From Microbacterium sp. (GTDB lineage Bacteria; Actinomycetota; Actinomycetes; Actinomycetales; Microbacteriaceae), in the NCBI RefSeq assembly GCF_003248605.1, contig NZ_QFPF01000107.1, positions 1-8,452 of the forward strand: 8,452 nt of DNA, read 5' to 3'. Positions 1 to 5,844 of this stretch are shown in pieces. Below the pieces are notes generated by a model. It searched no databases. It saw only the letters and a program-made list of their open reading frames with translations, and had not been told where the DNA came from. A program made the translations under genes and the position numbers. The first letter of the stretch is position 1, and each line of letters opens with the position of its first letter.

Positions 1-2
1 AG

Positions 3-239
3 CCCGTTCGCCGTGCCGAGGACGGCCCCGTCACCCCGACGTGGTGTTCGACCGCACGACTTCTCTACGCGGACCGGGTCCCGCGCACGTATGGGCCGCG
101 GCAGCGACCACGGCGCCGCAAGCAGTGCCGCGCCGCCTTCCGGAGGAGCGGTCACGTCGATGGCACGATCCTCGTCGCAATCGTGGTGGTTGCGCTGCTG
201 TGGACCACCGTGATGCTGGCGTTGGTGGTGGGCGCATGA
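3..239 (+). CDS. partial small protein with a C-terminal transmembrane segment
   Basis: This frame is open from the left edge and has almost exclusively G or C at third codon positions, unlike the two competing + frames. No ATG, GTG or TTG occurs in frame before about 183, so the start lies outside the window. The visible 78 residues begin with an Arg-rich, cytosol-like part (two Cys, near residues 15 and 42 of the fragment). They end in one hydrophobic stretch of about 20 residues (ILVAIVVVALLWTTVMLALV) just before the stop. A basic segment followed by a terminal hydrophobic helix suggests a tail-anchored or single-pass membrane protein. The stop overlaps the next start (ATGA at 236), which supports the frame. 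The function is not recognised. Two genes misread as one cannot be excluded because the N-terminus is missing. Confidence 0.5.
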   Translation, partial: PVRRAEDGPVTPTWCSTARLLYADRVPRTYGPRQRPRRRKQCRAAFRRSGHVDGTILVAIVVVALLWTTVMLALVVGA

Positions 240-355
240 CCTCCTCGGCCGGCATCCGCAGGGGAGTGGCTCTGCGCCGCCCGACGGTGCGCGTGTGCGC
301 GTGGATCGCCGTCCGGGAGACCGTCGGTCTGCTGCTGCCGAGGAGGTGGCGGTGA
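236..355 (+). CDS. 39-aa basic hypothetical protein
   Basis: This very short gene starts at the ATG overlapping the previous stop (ATGA) and ends at a TGA overlapping the next ATG (TGATG at 353-357). Nearly all of its 39 codons end in G or C, which is the main evidence that it is translated rather than a spacer. The product is basic (about nine Arg) with one Cys and a weakly hydrophobic middle (VRVCAWIAV). It has no clear Shine-Dalgarno of its own and probably depends on translational coupling. An in-frame extension upstream to ATG 41 is possible but would overlap the partial gene above, whose codon pattern is better. I recognise no family. Confidence 0.45.
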   Translation: MTSSAGIRRGVALRRPTVRVCAWIAVRETVGLLLPRRWR

Positions 356-720
356 TGGCGCCCCGCGGCCCGGATGAGGCGTACTGCCGCGACTGCGGCG
401 ACCCGATCATGTGGCGCGACACCACCGCCGGCAAGCGCATCGCACTCGATGCGTCGTGCGACCCGGCCGGCGTGGTCCGGCTGGTAGGCGGCCGGGCGGA
501 GACGCTGGGCCCACACGATGCCGCAGAGCGACGCGCGGCAGGCGAGTTGCTGTTCAAACCGCACGTGGTGTCGTGTCCCGCCAAACACCCGCGGGGAGGC
601 GTCGGGATGCCGCCGGCGATCCGCGACCGCATCCAGCGCAGGAAAGACCCGGCTGAGCGGATTCGCATCGAGATGGCTAAGCGGGGCAGCCGGAGACGAG
701 GTCTGGGGGGACGCGAATGA
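355..720 (+). CDS. phage zinc-ribbon-like protein
   Basis: A 121-aa protein. The ATG at 355 is chosen because AGGAGGT lies at 341-347, seven bases upstream, and because it overlaps the preceding stop; the upstream in-frame ATG at 295 has no such support. The N-terminus carries Cys11-x2-Cys14-Gly followed by a conserved-looking W20 and GKR segment (residues 26-28). His70-x3-Cys74 follows around residue 70. A CxxC plus a distant HxxxC is the pattern of a small zinc-binding protein common in actinophage early operons, where the family typically reads C-x2-C...GKR...H-x3-C-P. That family has no assigned function that I know of; nucleic-acid or protein binding is the usual guess. The C-terminal 35 residues are very basic and probably disordered. 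Confidence 0.8.
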   Translation: MAPRGPDEAYCRDCGDPIMWRDTTAGKRIALDASCDPAGVVRLVGGRAETLGPHDAAERRAAGELLFKPHVVSCPAKHPRGGVGMPPAIRDRIQRRKDPAERIRIEMAKRGSRRRGLGGRE

Positions 721-953
721 GGCAGGACGAAGCCAACGCCGACGCCTGGTGGGACAACCTCCCGCCGGTGAGGCGAGTGCAGGTGCACCACTGGATCACC
801 CAGCGGGGCAAGCAGCCGCCAGAGGAGGTCCCGGGCCAGTTGGAGCTGGTGCCGGTGGAGGGCGGAAGAGAGGACGAGGAAATGACGAAAACGAACAAGG
901 ACGTGGCAGGCGTGCGCACCGTCGCCGCCCGCCCGATCGGAGGTGTGTCGTGA
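717..953 (+). CDS. hypothetical protein, 78 aa
   Basis: The start ATG at 717 overlaps the upstream stop (ATGA); the only Shine-Dalgarno-like sequence is the G-run at 705-710. The N-terminal 30 residues are rich in aromatic residues and His (WWDNLPPVRRVQVHHWITQR) and look like a short folded segment. After that come an acidic/Pro stretch and a Lys/Thr-rich tail. An internal ATG at 882, preceded by GAGGAAA, could allow a shorter product, but the frame is continuous. No motif points to a function. Codon use matches the neighbours, and the stop overlaps the next start, so it is very likely a real operon member. Confidence 0.65.
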   Translation: MRQDEANADAWWDNLPPVRRVQVHHWITQRGKQPPEEVPGQLELVPVEGGREDEEMTKTNKDVAGVRTVAARPIGGVS

Positions 954-1261
954 ATCCGCAGGAAGCAAAGGACGCCCTTGCCCGCATGGATACGTGGCAG
1001 GGCATGAGCAACGACGAGACCCACGAGCTGCTGCGTCAGTCGCTGACGTTCATCGCTTCGATGAAGACCCAGTACGCCCTTCGCTACATCCCCAGCGGCA
1101 CGGAGGAGTTCGACACCGGCTGCTGGTATTCGACGCGGTGGGAAGCCTGCGATCAGCTGACGGCAGTGCTCGAAGAAGATCCACTGGTCGCCCGCATTGT
1201 CTGCCAGCAGGTGTCGCCGCTGGAGACGGTGACCACCGCGGTGCGTGGGGGTGTCGCGTGA
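950..1261 (+). CDS. hypothetical protein, 103 aa
   Basis: It starts at GTG 950, five bases after GGAGGT (939-944), and overlaps the previous stop as GTGA. The longer upstream reading would run over two accepted genes and is rejected. The N-terminal half looks helical (NPQEAKDALARMDTW, then a helix containing ELLRQSLTFIASM). The second half begins YALRYIPSG and ends with an ARIV..QVSP segment. This half resembles the end of the protein at 2420-2821 (YAIAYLDRDG ... TRIMRRPVG) in length and spacing. I suspect a small beta-rich module that recurs in actinophage accessory proteins. Function unknown. Confidence 0.7.
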   Translation: MNPQEAKDALARMDTWQGMSNDETHELLRQSLTFIASMKTQYALRYIPSGTEEFDTGCWYSTRWEACDQLTAVLEEDPLVARIVCQQVSPLETVTTAVRGGVA

Positions 1262-1590
1262 TGCCCCAGAAAGTGACGCTGACGCCGTGGGCGATGCTCG
1301 TCGCCGCCGGCGCGTCAGAAGAGGATGCGACCTGGTTGGTGATGCAGCTTCCCATCATCGGGTACGGCGATGTCCCCGCTATCGCGGAGGTCATTGCCCG
1401 CGCAACGTCGGCGGGACGCTGCTCGGCGTGTGACCTGATGCATCTGCGGATGGCGCCGGGCGTGCGGCAGTCGCCTGCGGCTGCGGTTCTTGCTGAGCTG
1501 CAGCCGGGGGCCACGATCGAGCAGCTGCGTGCAGCTCTGGATGAGGCGGAGCAAGTCCGCCTGGCCGAGTTGGGGGTGTTCGCGCGATGA
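1261..1590 (+). CDS. hypothetical protein, 109 aa
   Basis: The ATG at 1261 shares its A with the preceding TGA (TGATG), and a G-run at 1247-1251 may serve as a weak ribosome site. Third codon positions are strongly GC. The product is mostly helical, Ala-rich, and contains a single Cys-Ser-Ala-Cys pair near the middle; with no second pair, a zinc site would need a partner or dimer. The C-terminus (IEQLRAALDEAEQVRLAELG) is likely an amphipathic helix or short coiled coil. No family recognised. The surrounding overlaps make it a co-translated operon member. Confidence 0.7.
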   Translation: MPQKVTLTPWAMLVAAGASEEDATWLVMQLPIIGYGDVPAIAEVIARATSAGRCSACDLMHLRMAPGVRQSPAAAVLAELQPGATIEQLRAALDEAEQVRLAELGVFAR

Positions 1591-1835
1591 CGGAGCCGAA
1601 GATCCGCTTTGCAGGCGTTGCCGCTGTCGTCGCCGCCGCGTGTGGGGCCGGCATCGTCGCCGCGTGCCTGATGTGGATGACGCTTGCCGGCCCCGACGCC
1701 ACGACAGGGCCGCCGCCGGCGTCGACCACGGCGACGGTCACCGAGACGATCACCGCCACCACGACCACGACGACGGCGACCGTGCACCACACGCACGCGA
1801 CGTCGTGCCCGCCGTCGCCGAGCAAGGACTACTAG
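1587..1835 (+). CDS. small single-pass membrane protein with Thr-rich tail
   Basis: An 82-aa protein starting at ATG 1587, which overlaps the previous stop. Residues 1-7 are polar and basic, and residues 9-33 are hydrophobic (AGVAAVVAAACGAGIVAACLMW). The rest is a low-complexity Thr/Ala/Pro segment including a run of six Thr, followed by His pairs and a C-terminal PSPSKDY. This predicts one membrane helix or uncleaved signal anchor with a flexible, probably extracellular tail. There is no clean lipobox. Small membrane proteins are frequent in phage early operons and some act in superinfection exclusion, but nothing in the sequence shows that here. Confidence 0.7.
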   Translation: MTEPKIRFAGVAAVVAAACGAGIVAACLMWMTLAGPDATTGPPPASTTATVTETITATTTTTTATVHHTHATSCPPSPSKDY

Positions 1836-1844
1836 GAGCCCACC

Positions 1845-2423
1845 ATGACTGACCAGACCATTCCCGCCGACGCCGTGCGGGACATCATCGCTGCCTACCG
1901 CGATGGTGCGAGCCACCGGGGCGGGATGATCCTCGACGCCCTGAAAGACCTGCTCCCCGCCCCGCCGCGCCCGACGCTGGCGGACATGACCGAGGAAGAG
2001 CGTGCAGCGTGCCAATGGATGCAGGCCGAGGTTCATGATATGCCCAGGCTCCGCGAAGGCGTGCTCGTCCGTACCGACCAAGACTGCGGGTATGTCCTGG
2101 ACAGCAAGGGAGAGACCTGGTTCGTCGACCACGCGAAAGTAACCCCCCGCCCTGGCCTCCCCCGCATGGAATGGCCCGGAGACCAGAAGCCCGAGGAAGT
2201 GACCCCGGTGAAGGTCGGCGACGTGATCGAATCCGCCGACGACCCCCGACTCGCCGCACTCCCGGCAGGCAGCATCCTGGTAGACCGCGACGGCGGCGCT
2301 TTCGAGGTCACCAAGGCCGACACCGGCGAATGGGGCGGTATCGGCTACGTGCCTTCGCAGGGCACGGGCACCAAATGGGGCCCGTGGACGGTGCGCCGCA
2401 TCGGAAAGGAGGCCGACCAGTGA
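1845..2423 (+). CDS. hypothetical phage protein, 192 aa
   Basis: The start is decided by TAGGAG at 1833-1838, which also contains the previous stop, six bases before ATG 1845. The N-terminal ~40 residues are helical. A segment near residues 43-62 (RPTLADMTEEERAACQWMQ) then leads into a mixed beta region containing a PGLPRMEWPGD motif. I recall this combination from accessory proteins of Corynebacterium phages and prophages, none with a known function. The C-terminal ~70 residues (PAGSILVDRDGGAFEV, then GTKWGPWTVRRIG) look like a second small beta domain of the kind found in several phage hypotheticals. It appears cytosolic, with no metal site or catalytic motif. Confidence 0.75.
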   Translation: MTDQTIPADAVRDIIAAYRDGASHRGGMILDALKDLLPAPPRPTLADMTEEERAACQWMQAEVHDMPRLREGVLVRTDQDCGYVLDSKGETWFVDHAKVTPRPGLPRMEWPGDQKPEEVTPVKVGDVIESADDPRLAALPAGSILVDRDGGAFEVTKADTGEWGGIGYVPSQGTGTKWGPWTVRRIGKEADQ

Positions 2424-2821
2424 CCCCCGACCAGGCACGCGCCCTACTCGACGGCACCACACCCGGCCCGTGGCGACTCCAAGAGGTCAAGGGACACCCG
2501 CACCTCCGCCACATCACCACCGGGACGGGGCACAGCGGAGACCCCACCGCCGCCGTATGCATCCCCGTGGATGTGACCAGCAGGGAAGGCGCAGCCAACA
2601 TGGCCGCGAAAGCGGCCGTCCCTTCGATGCTCGCCACACTCGCCGGAATGCACACCGAATACGCCATTGCATACCTCGACCGGGACGGAAACATCACCCT
2701 GATGGACGAGGGATACGAGACGCTAGCCGCCGCGCAACGTCGGAGGGATCAGCTCTTGGCGAAGGTCCGCCCGTACACCCGAATCATGCGCCGACCCGTC
2801 GGCGAATGGGAGGAAGCATGA
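2420..2821 (+). CDS. hypothetical protein, Ead/Ea22-like N-terminus
   Basis: A 133-aa protein starting at GTG 2420, seven bases after AAAGGAGG (2405-2412), and overlapping the upstream stop (GTGA). The N-terminus (ARALLDGTTPGPWRL), followed by a segment reading AANMAAKAAVPSMLATLAGM, matches the pattern of the widespread Ead/Ea22-type phage accessory proteins: a short 'TPGPW' opening and a later 'A..A.P.ML' helix. The last ~55 residues resemble the second half of the protein at 950-1261. Ea22-like proteins lie in phage early regions and their role is unclear. Assignment is by motif recollection only. Confidence 0.7.
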   Translation: MTPDQARALLDGTTPGPWRLQEVKGHPHLRHITTGTGHSGDPTAAVCIPVDVTSREGAANMAAKAAVPSMLATLAGMHTEYAIAYLDRDGNITLMDEGYETLAAAQRRRDQLLAKVRPYTRIMRRPVGEWEEA

Positions 2822-3201
2822 CCAACCCTGTTGACCGCGCCGCCGAAATCATCAGTCTCGCCACACGTGGGGCGCACACCACCGACGGTCACCCCATGAA
2901 AATGAGCGACCACACCGCCCAAATCATCGCCGAAGCGCTCGCAGACGACGGGCTGCTGATGCCCGACCTGCCCGAGCCGGACGGGAACGACGCAGACGGG
3001 CTGCCCTACTGGGGAGAAGGCGACTACAACACCTCGCTCACCTGGCACCCCTGCGACCGTTTCATTCTACGGGATGAACGCCCACCGCTGATCCACTCCC
3101 CGATTTCCCCCTGGATGCACCCGGACGAACTTGAGGCGGAGGCCCTACGCGCACTCGCAGCCGCCCGCGCCGCACGACAAGCACTGGAGGCCACCGAATG
3201 A
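2818..3201 (+). CDS. hypothetical protein sharing its N-terminus with the gene at 3619
   Basis: A 127-aa protein starting at ATG 2818, with GGGAGGA just upstream and an ATGA overlap. It opens with MTNPVDRAAEII; the product at 3619 opens with MTHPVDRAAAII, and both continue through a helix into a '(D/H)(D/A)G(L/M)L' turn and a Pro/Asp-rich stretch. The N-terminal ~55 residues therefore seem to be a shared module joined to different C-termini. Here the C-terminus has an aromatic/Pro-rich middle and a helical Ala/Glu-rich end (ELEAEALRALAAARAARQAL). No catalytic motif is visible. The modular pattern suggests recombination among phage accessory genes. Confidence 0.7.
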   Translation: MTNPVDRAAEIISLATRGAHTTDGHPMKMSDHTAQIIAEALADDGLLMPDLPEPDGNDADGLPYWGEGDYNTSLTWHPCDRFILRDERPPLIHSPISPWMHPDELEAEALRALAAARAARQALEATE

Positions 3202-3608
3202 CCCTGCCGTTCCAGGGAACCCCGCCCACCCGCGCCCACGCCGATGACGCCGGACTCGACCTCACCGCCGCCGAAACCCTGGTAATCCCCAGCGGCCAAC
3301 GCCGCACCGTCCGACTCGGCACCGCCGTATCCATCCCCACCGGACACGTCGGCCTGCTGTGCCCCCGCTCCGGCCTCGCCGCCCGGCACGGCATCACCAC
3401 CCTCACCGTCCCCGGGATCATCGACGCCGGCTACCGAGGCGAGCTCAAGATCGTGCTGTACAACACCGACCCCGCCCCCTACCAGGTACGGGCAGGCGAC
3501 CGCATCGCCCAGTTGGTGATCGTCCCCTTCACACACCTGGCCCCCGTGGCCCAGCCACTCACCACCACCGACCGTGGGGCAGCAGGGTTCGGCTCCACCG
3601 GCACCTAG
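3198..3608 (+). CDS. dut: deoxyuridine 5'-triphosphate nucleotidohydrolase (dUTPase)
   Basis: It hydrolyses dUTP to dUMP and pyrophosphate, keeping uracil out of newly made DNA and feeding dTMP synthesis; trimeric dUTPases of this family are cytosolic and Mg-dependent. All five family motifs are present in order in this 136-aa protein: I, ADDAGLDL (residues 15-22); II, PRSGLAARHG (56-65); III, GIIDAGYRGELKI (73-85), with D76 as the expected water-activating Asp and Y79 in the uracil pocket; IV, GDRIAQLVI (100-108); V, RGAAGFGSTG (126-135), including the Phe that stacks on the base. Start: ATG 3198, seven bases after GGAGG (3186-3190), in an ATGA overlap. Length is close to the usual phage and bacterial enzyme (about 140-160 aa), at the short end. 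It should be active. Confidence 0.97.
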   Translation: MTLPFQGTPPTRAHADDAGLDLTAAETLVIPSGQRRTVRLGTAVSIPTGHVGLLCPRSGLAARHGITTLTVPGIIDAGYRGELKIVLYNTDPAPYQVRAGDRIAQLVIVPFTHLAPVAQPLTTTDRGAAGFGSTGT

Positions 3609-3618
3609 AAAGGACACC

Positions 3619-3951
3619 ATGACCCACCCCGTCGACCGGGCCGCCGCCATCATCGCCCAGGAATGGGCCACCTTCTCCACCCGCGACCTGTGCGGCCACG
3701 AGATCAGCCTCGCCCGGGCCCTGTACCACGCCGGGATGCTCGCCGCCGATGCCGACCTCCCCGACAAGTGGGACACCTGGCGCGACCGCTACACAGCACA
3801 ACGCAAACGCGCCGCCGACCTGGAGCACCTGGTGAGGGTGAAGAAGGCTGAGAACATCGCGCTGAAGAAGACGATGCATGCACTCATCGTGGCCATCGAC
3901 TCTGATGATCCCCCGACCATCAATGATGAATCTCTGACGGAGGAACAATGA
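3619..3951 (+). CDS. hypothetical coiled-coil protein, paralogous N-terminus
   Basis: A 110-aa protein. ATG 3619 is chosen over the in-frame ATG at 3574, which lies inside the dUTPase gene; 3619 follows AAAGGA (3609-3614) and aligns with the start of the paralogous protein at 2818. The first ~50 residues (MTHPVDRAAAII..., then HAGMLAADADLPDKW) form the shared module. Residues ~55-95 are charged and heptad-like (RKRAADLEHLVRVKKAENIALKK), predicting a coiled coil and thus probable oligomerisation. The acidic tail overlaps the next gene (ATGA). No enzymatic motif. Confidence 0.7.
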   Translation: MTHPVDRAAAIIAQEWATFSTRDLCGHEISLARALYHAGMLAADADLPDKWDTWRDRYTAQRKRAADLEHLVRVKKAENIALKKTMHALIVAIDSDDPPTINDESLTEEQ

Positions 3952-4418
3952 CCGAAGACGACGATGACCGCACCGACCACCACGAACCCCCACTCTGCTC
4001 ACGCAACCCCGCCCTGTTCGACAGCCGGGCCGAAGGTGAGCCACACAAACACGTCGCCGCACGCCACCGTCTCGCCGTCCTCACCTGTCGGGCGTGTCCC
4101 GCGCTCGCCGCGTGCAAGCAGTACTTGCTTGACTGCGAGACCCGCGGCGCCCGTGTCGACGGGGTCGTCGCCGGCCGCCAATGGCGCCGACTCCGCGACC
4201 GCGTGCCGGAGATCCGCGCCTGCGCAGATTGTGGCACTGCCATCGTCAAGCGGGGCACCCCGAACATCGATCGGCTTCGCCCCGACGGGACGCTCATGGC
4301 CAAACACGCGGGCCGCGGACTGTGCGCCGCCTGCTATGACCGCCACCGCCAACACGGCACGCTCGAACGTTTTCCGCGCCTGACCCGCCCCGACGCACGC
4401 GAAAGGGGAGCCGCATGA
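3948..4418 (+). CDS. WhiB-like Fe-S protein fused to a zinc ribbon
   Basis: A 156-aa protein with GGAGGA (3939-3944) upstream of ATG 3948. Residues 17-56 carry the WhiB cluster-ligand pattern Cys17-x29-Cys47-x2-Cys50-x5-Cys56, expected to bind a 4Fe-4S cluster. The following GVVAGRQW (72-79) sits where WhiB proteins have the G[VI]W[AG]G turn, here with Val in place of Trp. WhiB proteins act as redox-sensitive transcription regulators, typically by binding the primary sigma factor. A second domain (about 90-145) has Cys92-x2-Cys95 and Cys126-x2-Cys129 in RGLCAACYDRHRQHGTL, a zinc-ribbon arrangement seen in other actinophage proteins. The product probably modulates phage or host transcription; target unknown. 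The N-terminus is strongly acidic (DDDD). Confidence 0.85.
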   Translation: MTEDDDDRTDHHEPPLCSRNPALFDSRAEGEPHKHVAARHRLAVLTCRACPALAACKQYLLDCETRGARVDGVVAGRQWRRLRDRVPEIRACADCGTAIVKRGTPNIDRLRPDGTLMAKHAGRGLCAACYDRHRQHGTLERFPRLTRPDARERGAA

Positions 4419-4456
4419 CCGTGCACCGCGTCCACGGCAACTGCCGCGACCCCTAA
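4415..4456 (+). CDS. possible 13-aa peptide
   Basis: An ATG overlaps the WhiB-like stop (ATGA) and is preceded by AAAGGGGAG (4402-4410). It opens MTVHRVHGNCRDP and stops at TAA 4454-4456. The ribosome site and overlap are as good as those of accepted genes, but 13 codons give no meaningful codon statistic. It may be the decayed start of a lost gene, or a coupling or leader peptide. Confidence 0.25.
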   Translation: MTVHRVHGNCRDP

Positions 4457-4506
4457 GCCCCCGCCCCCGCCAGCCACCGCGCCACGACCAGCAGATGGAG
4501 ACCACT

Positions 4507-4566
4507 ATGCCGCCGCTTGCAGACCGATTCCACGTCGGGCAGCCCCGTTCCGGGAGTGATGCCTGA
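4507..4566 (+). CDS. possible 19-aa leader ORF before the replication gene
   Basis: ATG 4507 is six bases after GGAG (4497-4500), and the frame encodes MPPLADRFHVGQPRSGSDA. Its TGA (4564-4566) overlaps the start of the replication-associated gene (TGATG). The arrangement suits translational coupling of the downstream gene. It is too short for codon evidence, and the GGGAG at 4552-4556 inside it could serve the next gene independently. Confidence 0.35.
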   Translation: MPPLADRFHVGQPRSGSDA

Positions 4567-5651
4567 TGGCGTGGGTGAAGTGGTCGGATACGGCGAACTC
4601 GCATCGGTGCTTCATGAAGCTCGCGGAGGTTGCAGCGGAGTCGGGAGATGCCCGCCTCGAAACCGAGGTCAAGGGCGCCGTGTTCTCGCTAGCCCAGTGG
4701 TCGGCGCAGACCTGGTCCGACTACGTGATCCCGTGGGGCGTGGCCATCAAGATTTTGGGGATGGGCCGGGCCCGTCCGCTGGTCGACGTCATGGTCGACG
4801 TCGGCCTGCTTATCGACTGCTCGACTGAGGAGGAGAAGCTCTACAAGCTCATCGAGGATGAGCAGGGCCTGTTCCACATCATCAAGCGGTCCGACAAGCT
4901 CATGGGCGCCAAGCGCAAGCGCGACCGTAACCGCGGCGCGCTGGTGGTGCCGGTGTTGCTGCGCGATGGCGCGGCCTGCCGGTATACCGGTGAGCCTGTC
5001 AATTTCAAGTCCACGAATTCCGACGACGGTGGCACCTTCGACCACCGCGCACCGGATGAGGAGACGACGCCGGACAACTACGTCGTCGCTTCCCGCGGGG
5101 CGAACATCGCCCGTGGTGAGGTCCCGGACCCGGATCGGCAGTTGCCGTTGATGGATCCGCCGGACTCTCCGGTGTACGACGATTGGATTCTCGAGAAGCT
5201 GGCGACGTGGCCGTCGATTACGGCCCGCGTCGCCAAGCAGATGGGCATCCCGAACCCTTTGGAAACTCCGAAGAGTTCGGTCGAGGCCCCCGCCGAACCG
5301 GGCACCGCCCGGCGCACGGCCCCCGCCGAACCGGCAGCCAGCCGGCGTACGGCCACCACTGACCATCCGACCAGTCCTATGGACCCCTCTGACAGCCAGC
5401 CAGGGTGGGGTCCGCGATCCTCCGCGCCGCCCGCGCGAGAGTCGAGCGCCAACAAGGACAAGGGCGACCCCGCCCGCAGCCTCCCCGCCAGCAAGGCTGA
5501 AACCCCAGCCCCTTCGACCCCAGTGCTTCGCGCTCCCGCCGGCAACCAGCCGCCCGGTGAACCCCGCCCCGCCACCGCTGAGTCTTCGCCCAGCGGCCGG
5601 GGTGGCAACAAGCACTCCCGCCGACGTCGCCGATCCCGGCGCCGCCGGTAA
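4566..5651 (+). CDS. replication-associated protein (helicase-loader/initiator-like) with degenerate HNH region
   Basis: A 361-aa protein starting at ATG 4566 (GGGAG at 4552-4556); the opening MAWVKWSD matches actinophage replication-region proteins I recall, which begin 'MAW(V/L)(R/K)'. Residues 1-110 are helical and winged-helix-like: DYVIPWGVAIKILG, then a PLVDVMVDVGLLID turn and a YKLIEDEQGLFHI strand. Residues 127-185 correspond to an HNH-like zinc ribbon (VVPVLLRDGAACRYTG, GTFDHR with D159-H160, NYVVASRGANIARG). The family's two CxxC pairs read Cys138-x2-Thr141 and Ser176-x2-Ala179 here, so zinc binding and nuclease action are doubtful. Residues ~235-350 are disordered and Pro/Ala/Ser-rich, with a repeated APAEP...RRTA unit. 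The protein ends in an 11-residue Arg/Ser tail, likely nucleic-acid binding. Probable role: replisome assembly at the phage origin. The functional name is inferred. Confidence 0.7.
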   Translation: MAWVKWSDTANSHRCFMKLAEVAAESGDARLETEVKGAVFSLAQWSAQTWSDYVIPWGVAIKILGMGRARPLVDVMVDVGLLIDCSTEEEKLYKLIEDEQGLFHIIKRSDKLMGAKRKRDRNRGALVVPVLLRDGAACRYTGEPVNFKSTNSDDGGTFDHRAPDEETTPDNYVVASRGANIARGEVPDPDRQLPLMDPPDSPVYDDWILEKLATWPSITARVAKQMGIPNPLETPKSSVEAPAEPGTARRTAPAEPAASRRTATTDHPTSPMDPSDSQPGWGPRSSAPPARESSANKDKGDPARSLPASKAETPAPSTPVLRAPAGNQPPGEPRPATAESSPSGRGGNKHSRRRRRSRRRR

Positions 5652-5691
5652 CCCCGCAGCCCGGCTCCTCAAAAGCGAAGCGAGCCTGCCG

Positions 5692-5727
5692 GACATCAAG
5701 CGCGCGACATGGTCACGCGCTGATGTT
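5692..5727 (+). terminator. strong hairpin after the replication gene, possible terminator
   Basis: Arm 5692-5704 pairs with 5716-5727: six bp next to the loop (AGCGCG with CGCGCT), one bulged A at 5698, then six more ending in a G-T wobble. The loop is 11 nt. It lies 40 bp after the stop of the long operon. No U-run follows, so it would be a U-less actinobacterial-type terminator, or else an operator. Confidence 0.4.
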
Positions 5728-5776
5728 CGCGTACCCAACTCCGCCCCGAACCGTTATGCCAAAACAACCTTTTCCC

Positions 5777-5807
5777 GTCTAGGCGGGGGAGGGGCAAAAG
5801 CCTAGGC
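5777..5807. repeat. short inverted repeat enclosing a G-rich loop
   Basis: CTAGGC (5779-5784) and GCCTAG (5800-5805) are complementary, extended by a wobble and a G-C pair to 5777/5807. The 15-nt loop contains GGGGGAGGGG. No T-run follows on either strand. Confidence 0.3.
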
Positions 5808-5810
5808 ACC

Positions 5811-5844
5811 GGGTCGGGTCGGGTCGGGACGGGCCGGGTCGGGG
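5811..5844 (+). repeat. GGGTC-type tandem array, G-quadruplex motif
   Basis: Seven runs of three or more G are separated by two-base loops (GGGTC three times, then GGGAC, GGGCC, GGGTC, GGGG). Three-G tracts with two-base loops satisfy the standard G-quadruplex pattern several times over. It starts 79 bp upstream of the ATG at 5890. Confidence 0.75.

Noticed and set aside
1725..1800. ACC/ACG-rich stretch as a microsatellite repeat
   Set aside because: It is explained by the Thr-rich tail of the small membrane protein, with mixed Thr codons rather than an exact tandem repeat.
1050..2462. 470-aa minus-strand ORF
   Set aside because: It is antisense to four well-formed + genes with ribosome sites and overlaps. 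Its composition (Arg/Gly/Ala/His-rich) is typical of a GC-rich shadow frame.
3024..3776. 250-aa minus-strand ORF, Gly/Val-rich
   Set aside because: It lies opposite the dUTPase gene, whose five motifs are intact; the Gly-rich sequence mirrors the dUTPase codons.
4689..5738. 349-aa minus-strand ORF
   Set aside because: Antisense to the replication-associated gene, with no motif or credible start.
5557..5805. 82-aa + ORF overlapping the end of the replication gene
   Set aside because: Its first third is a frame shadow of the Pro/Ala-rich tail, and the rest runs through the hairpin and AT patch with no ribosome site.
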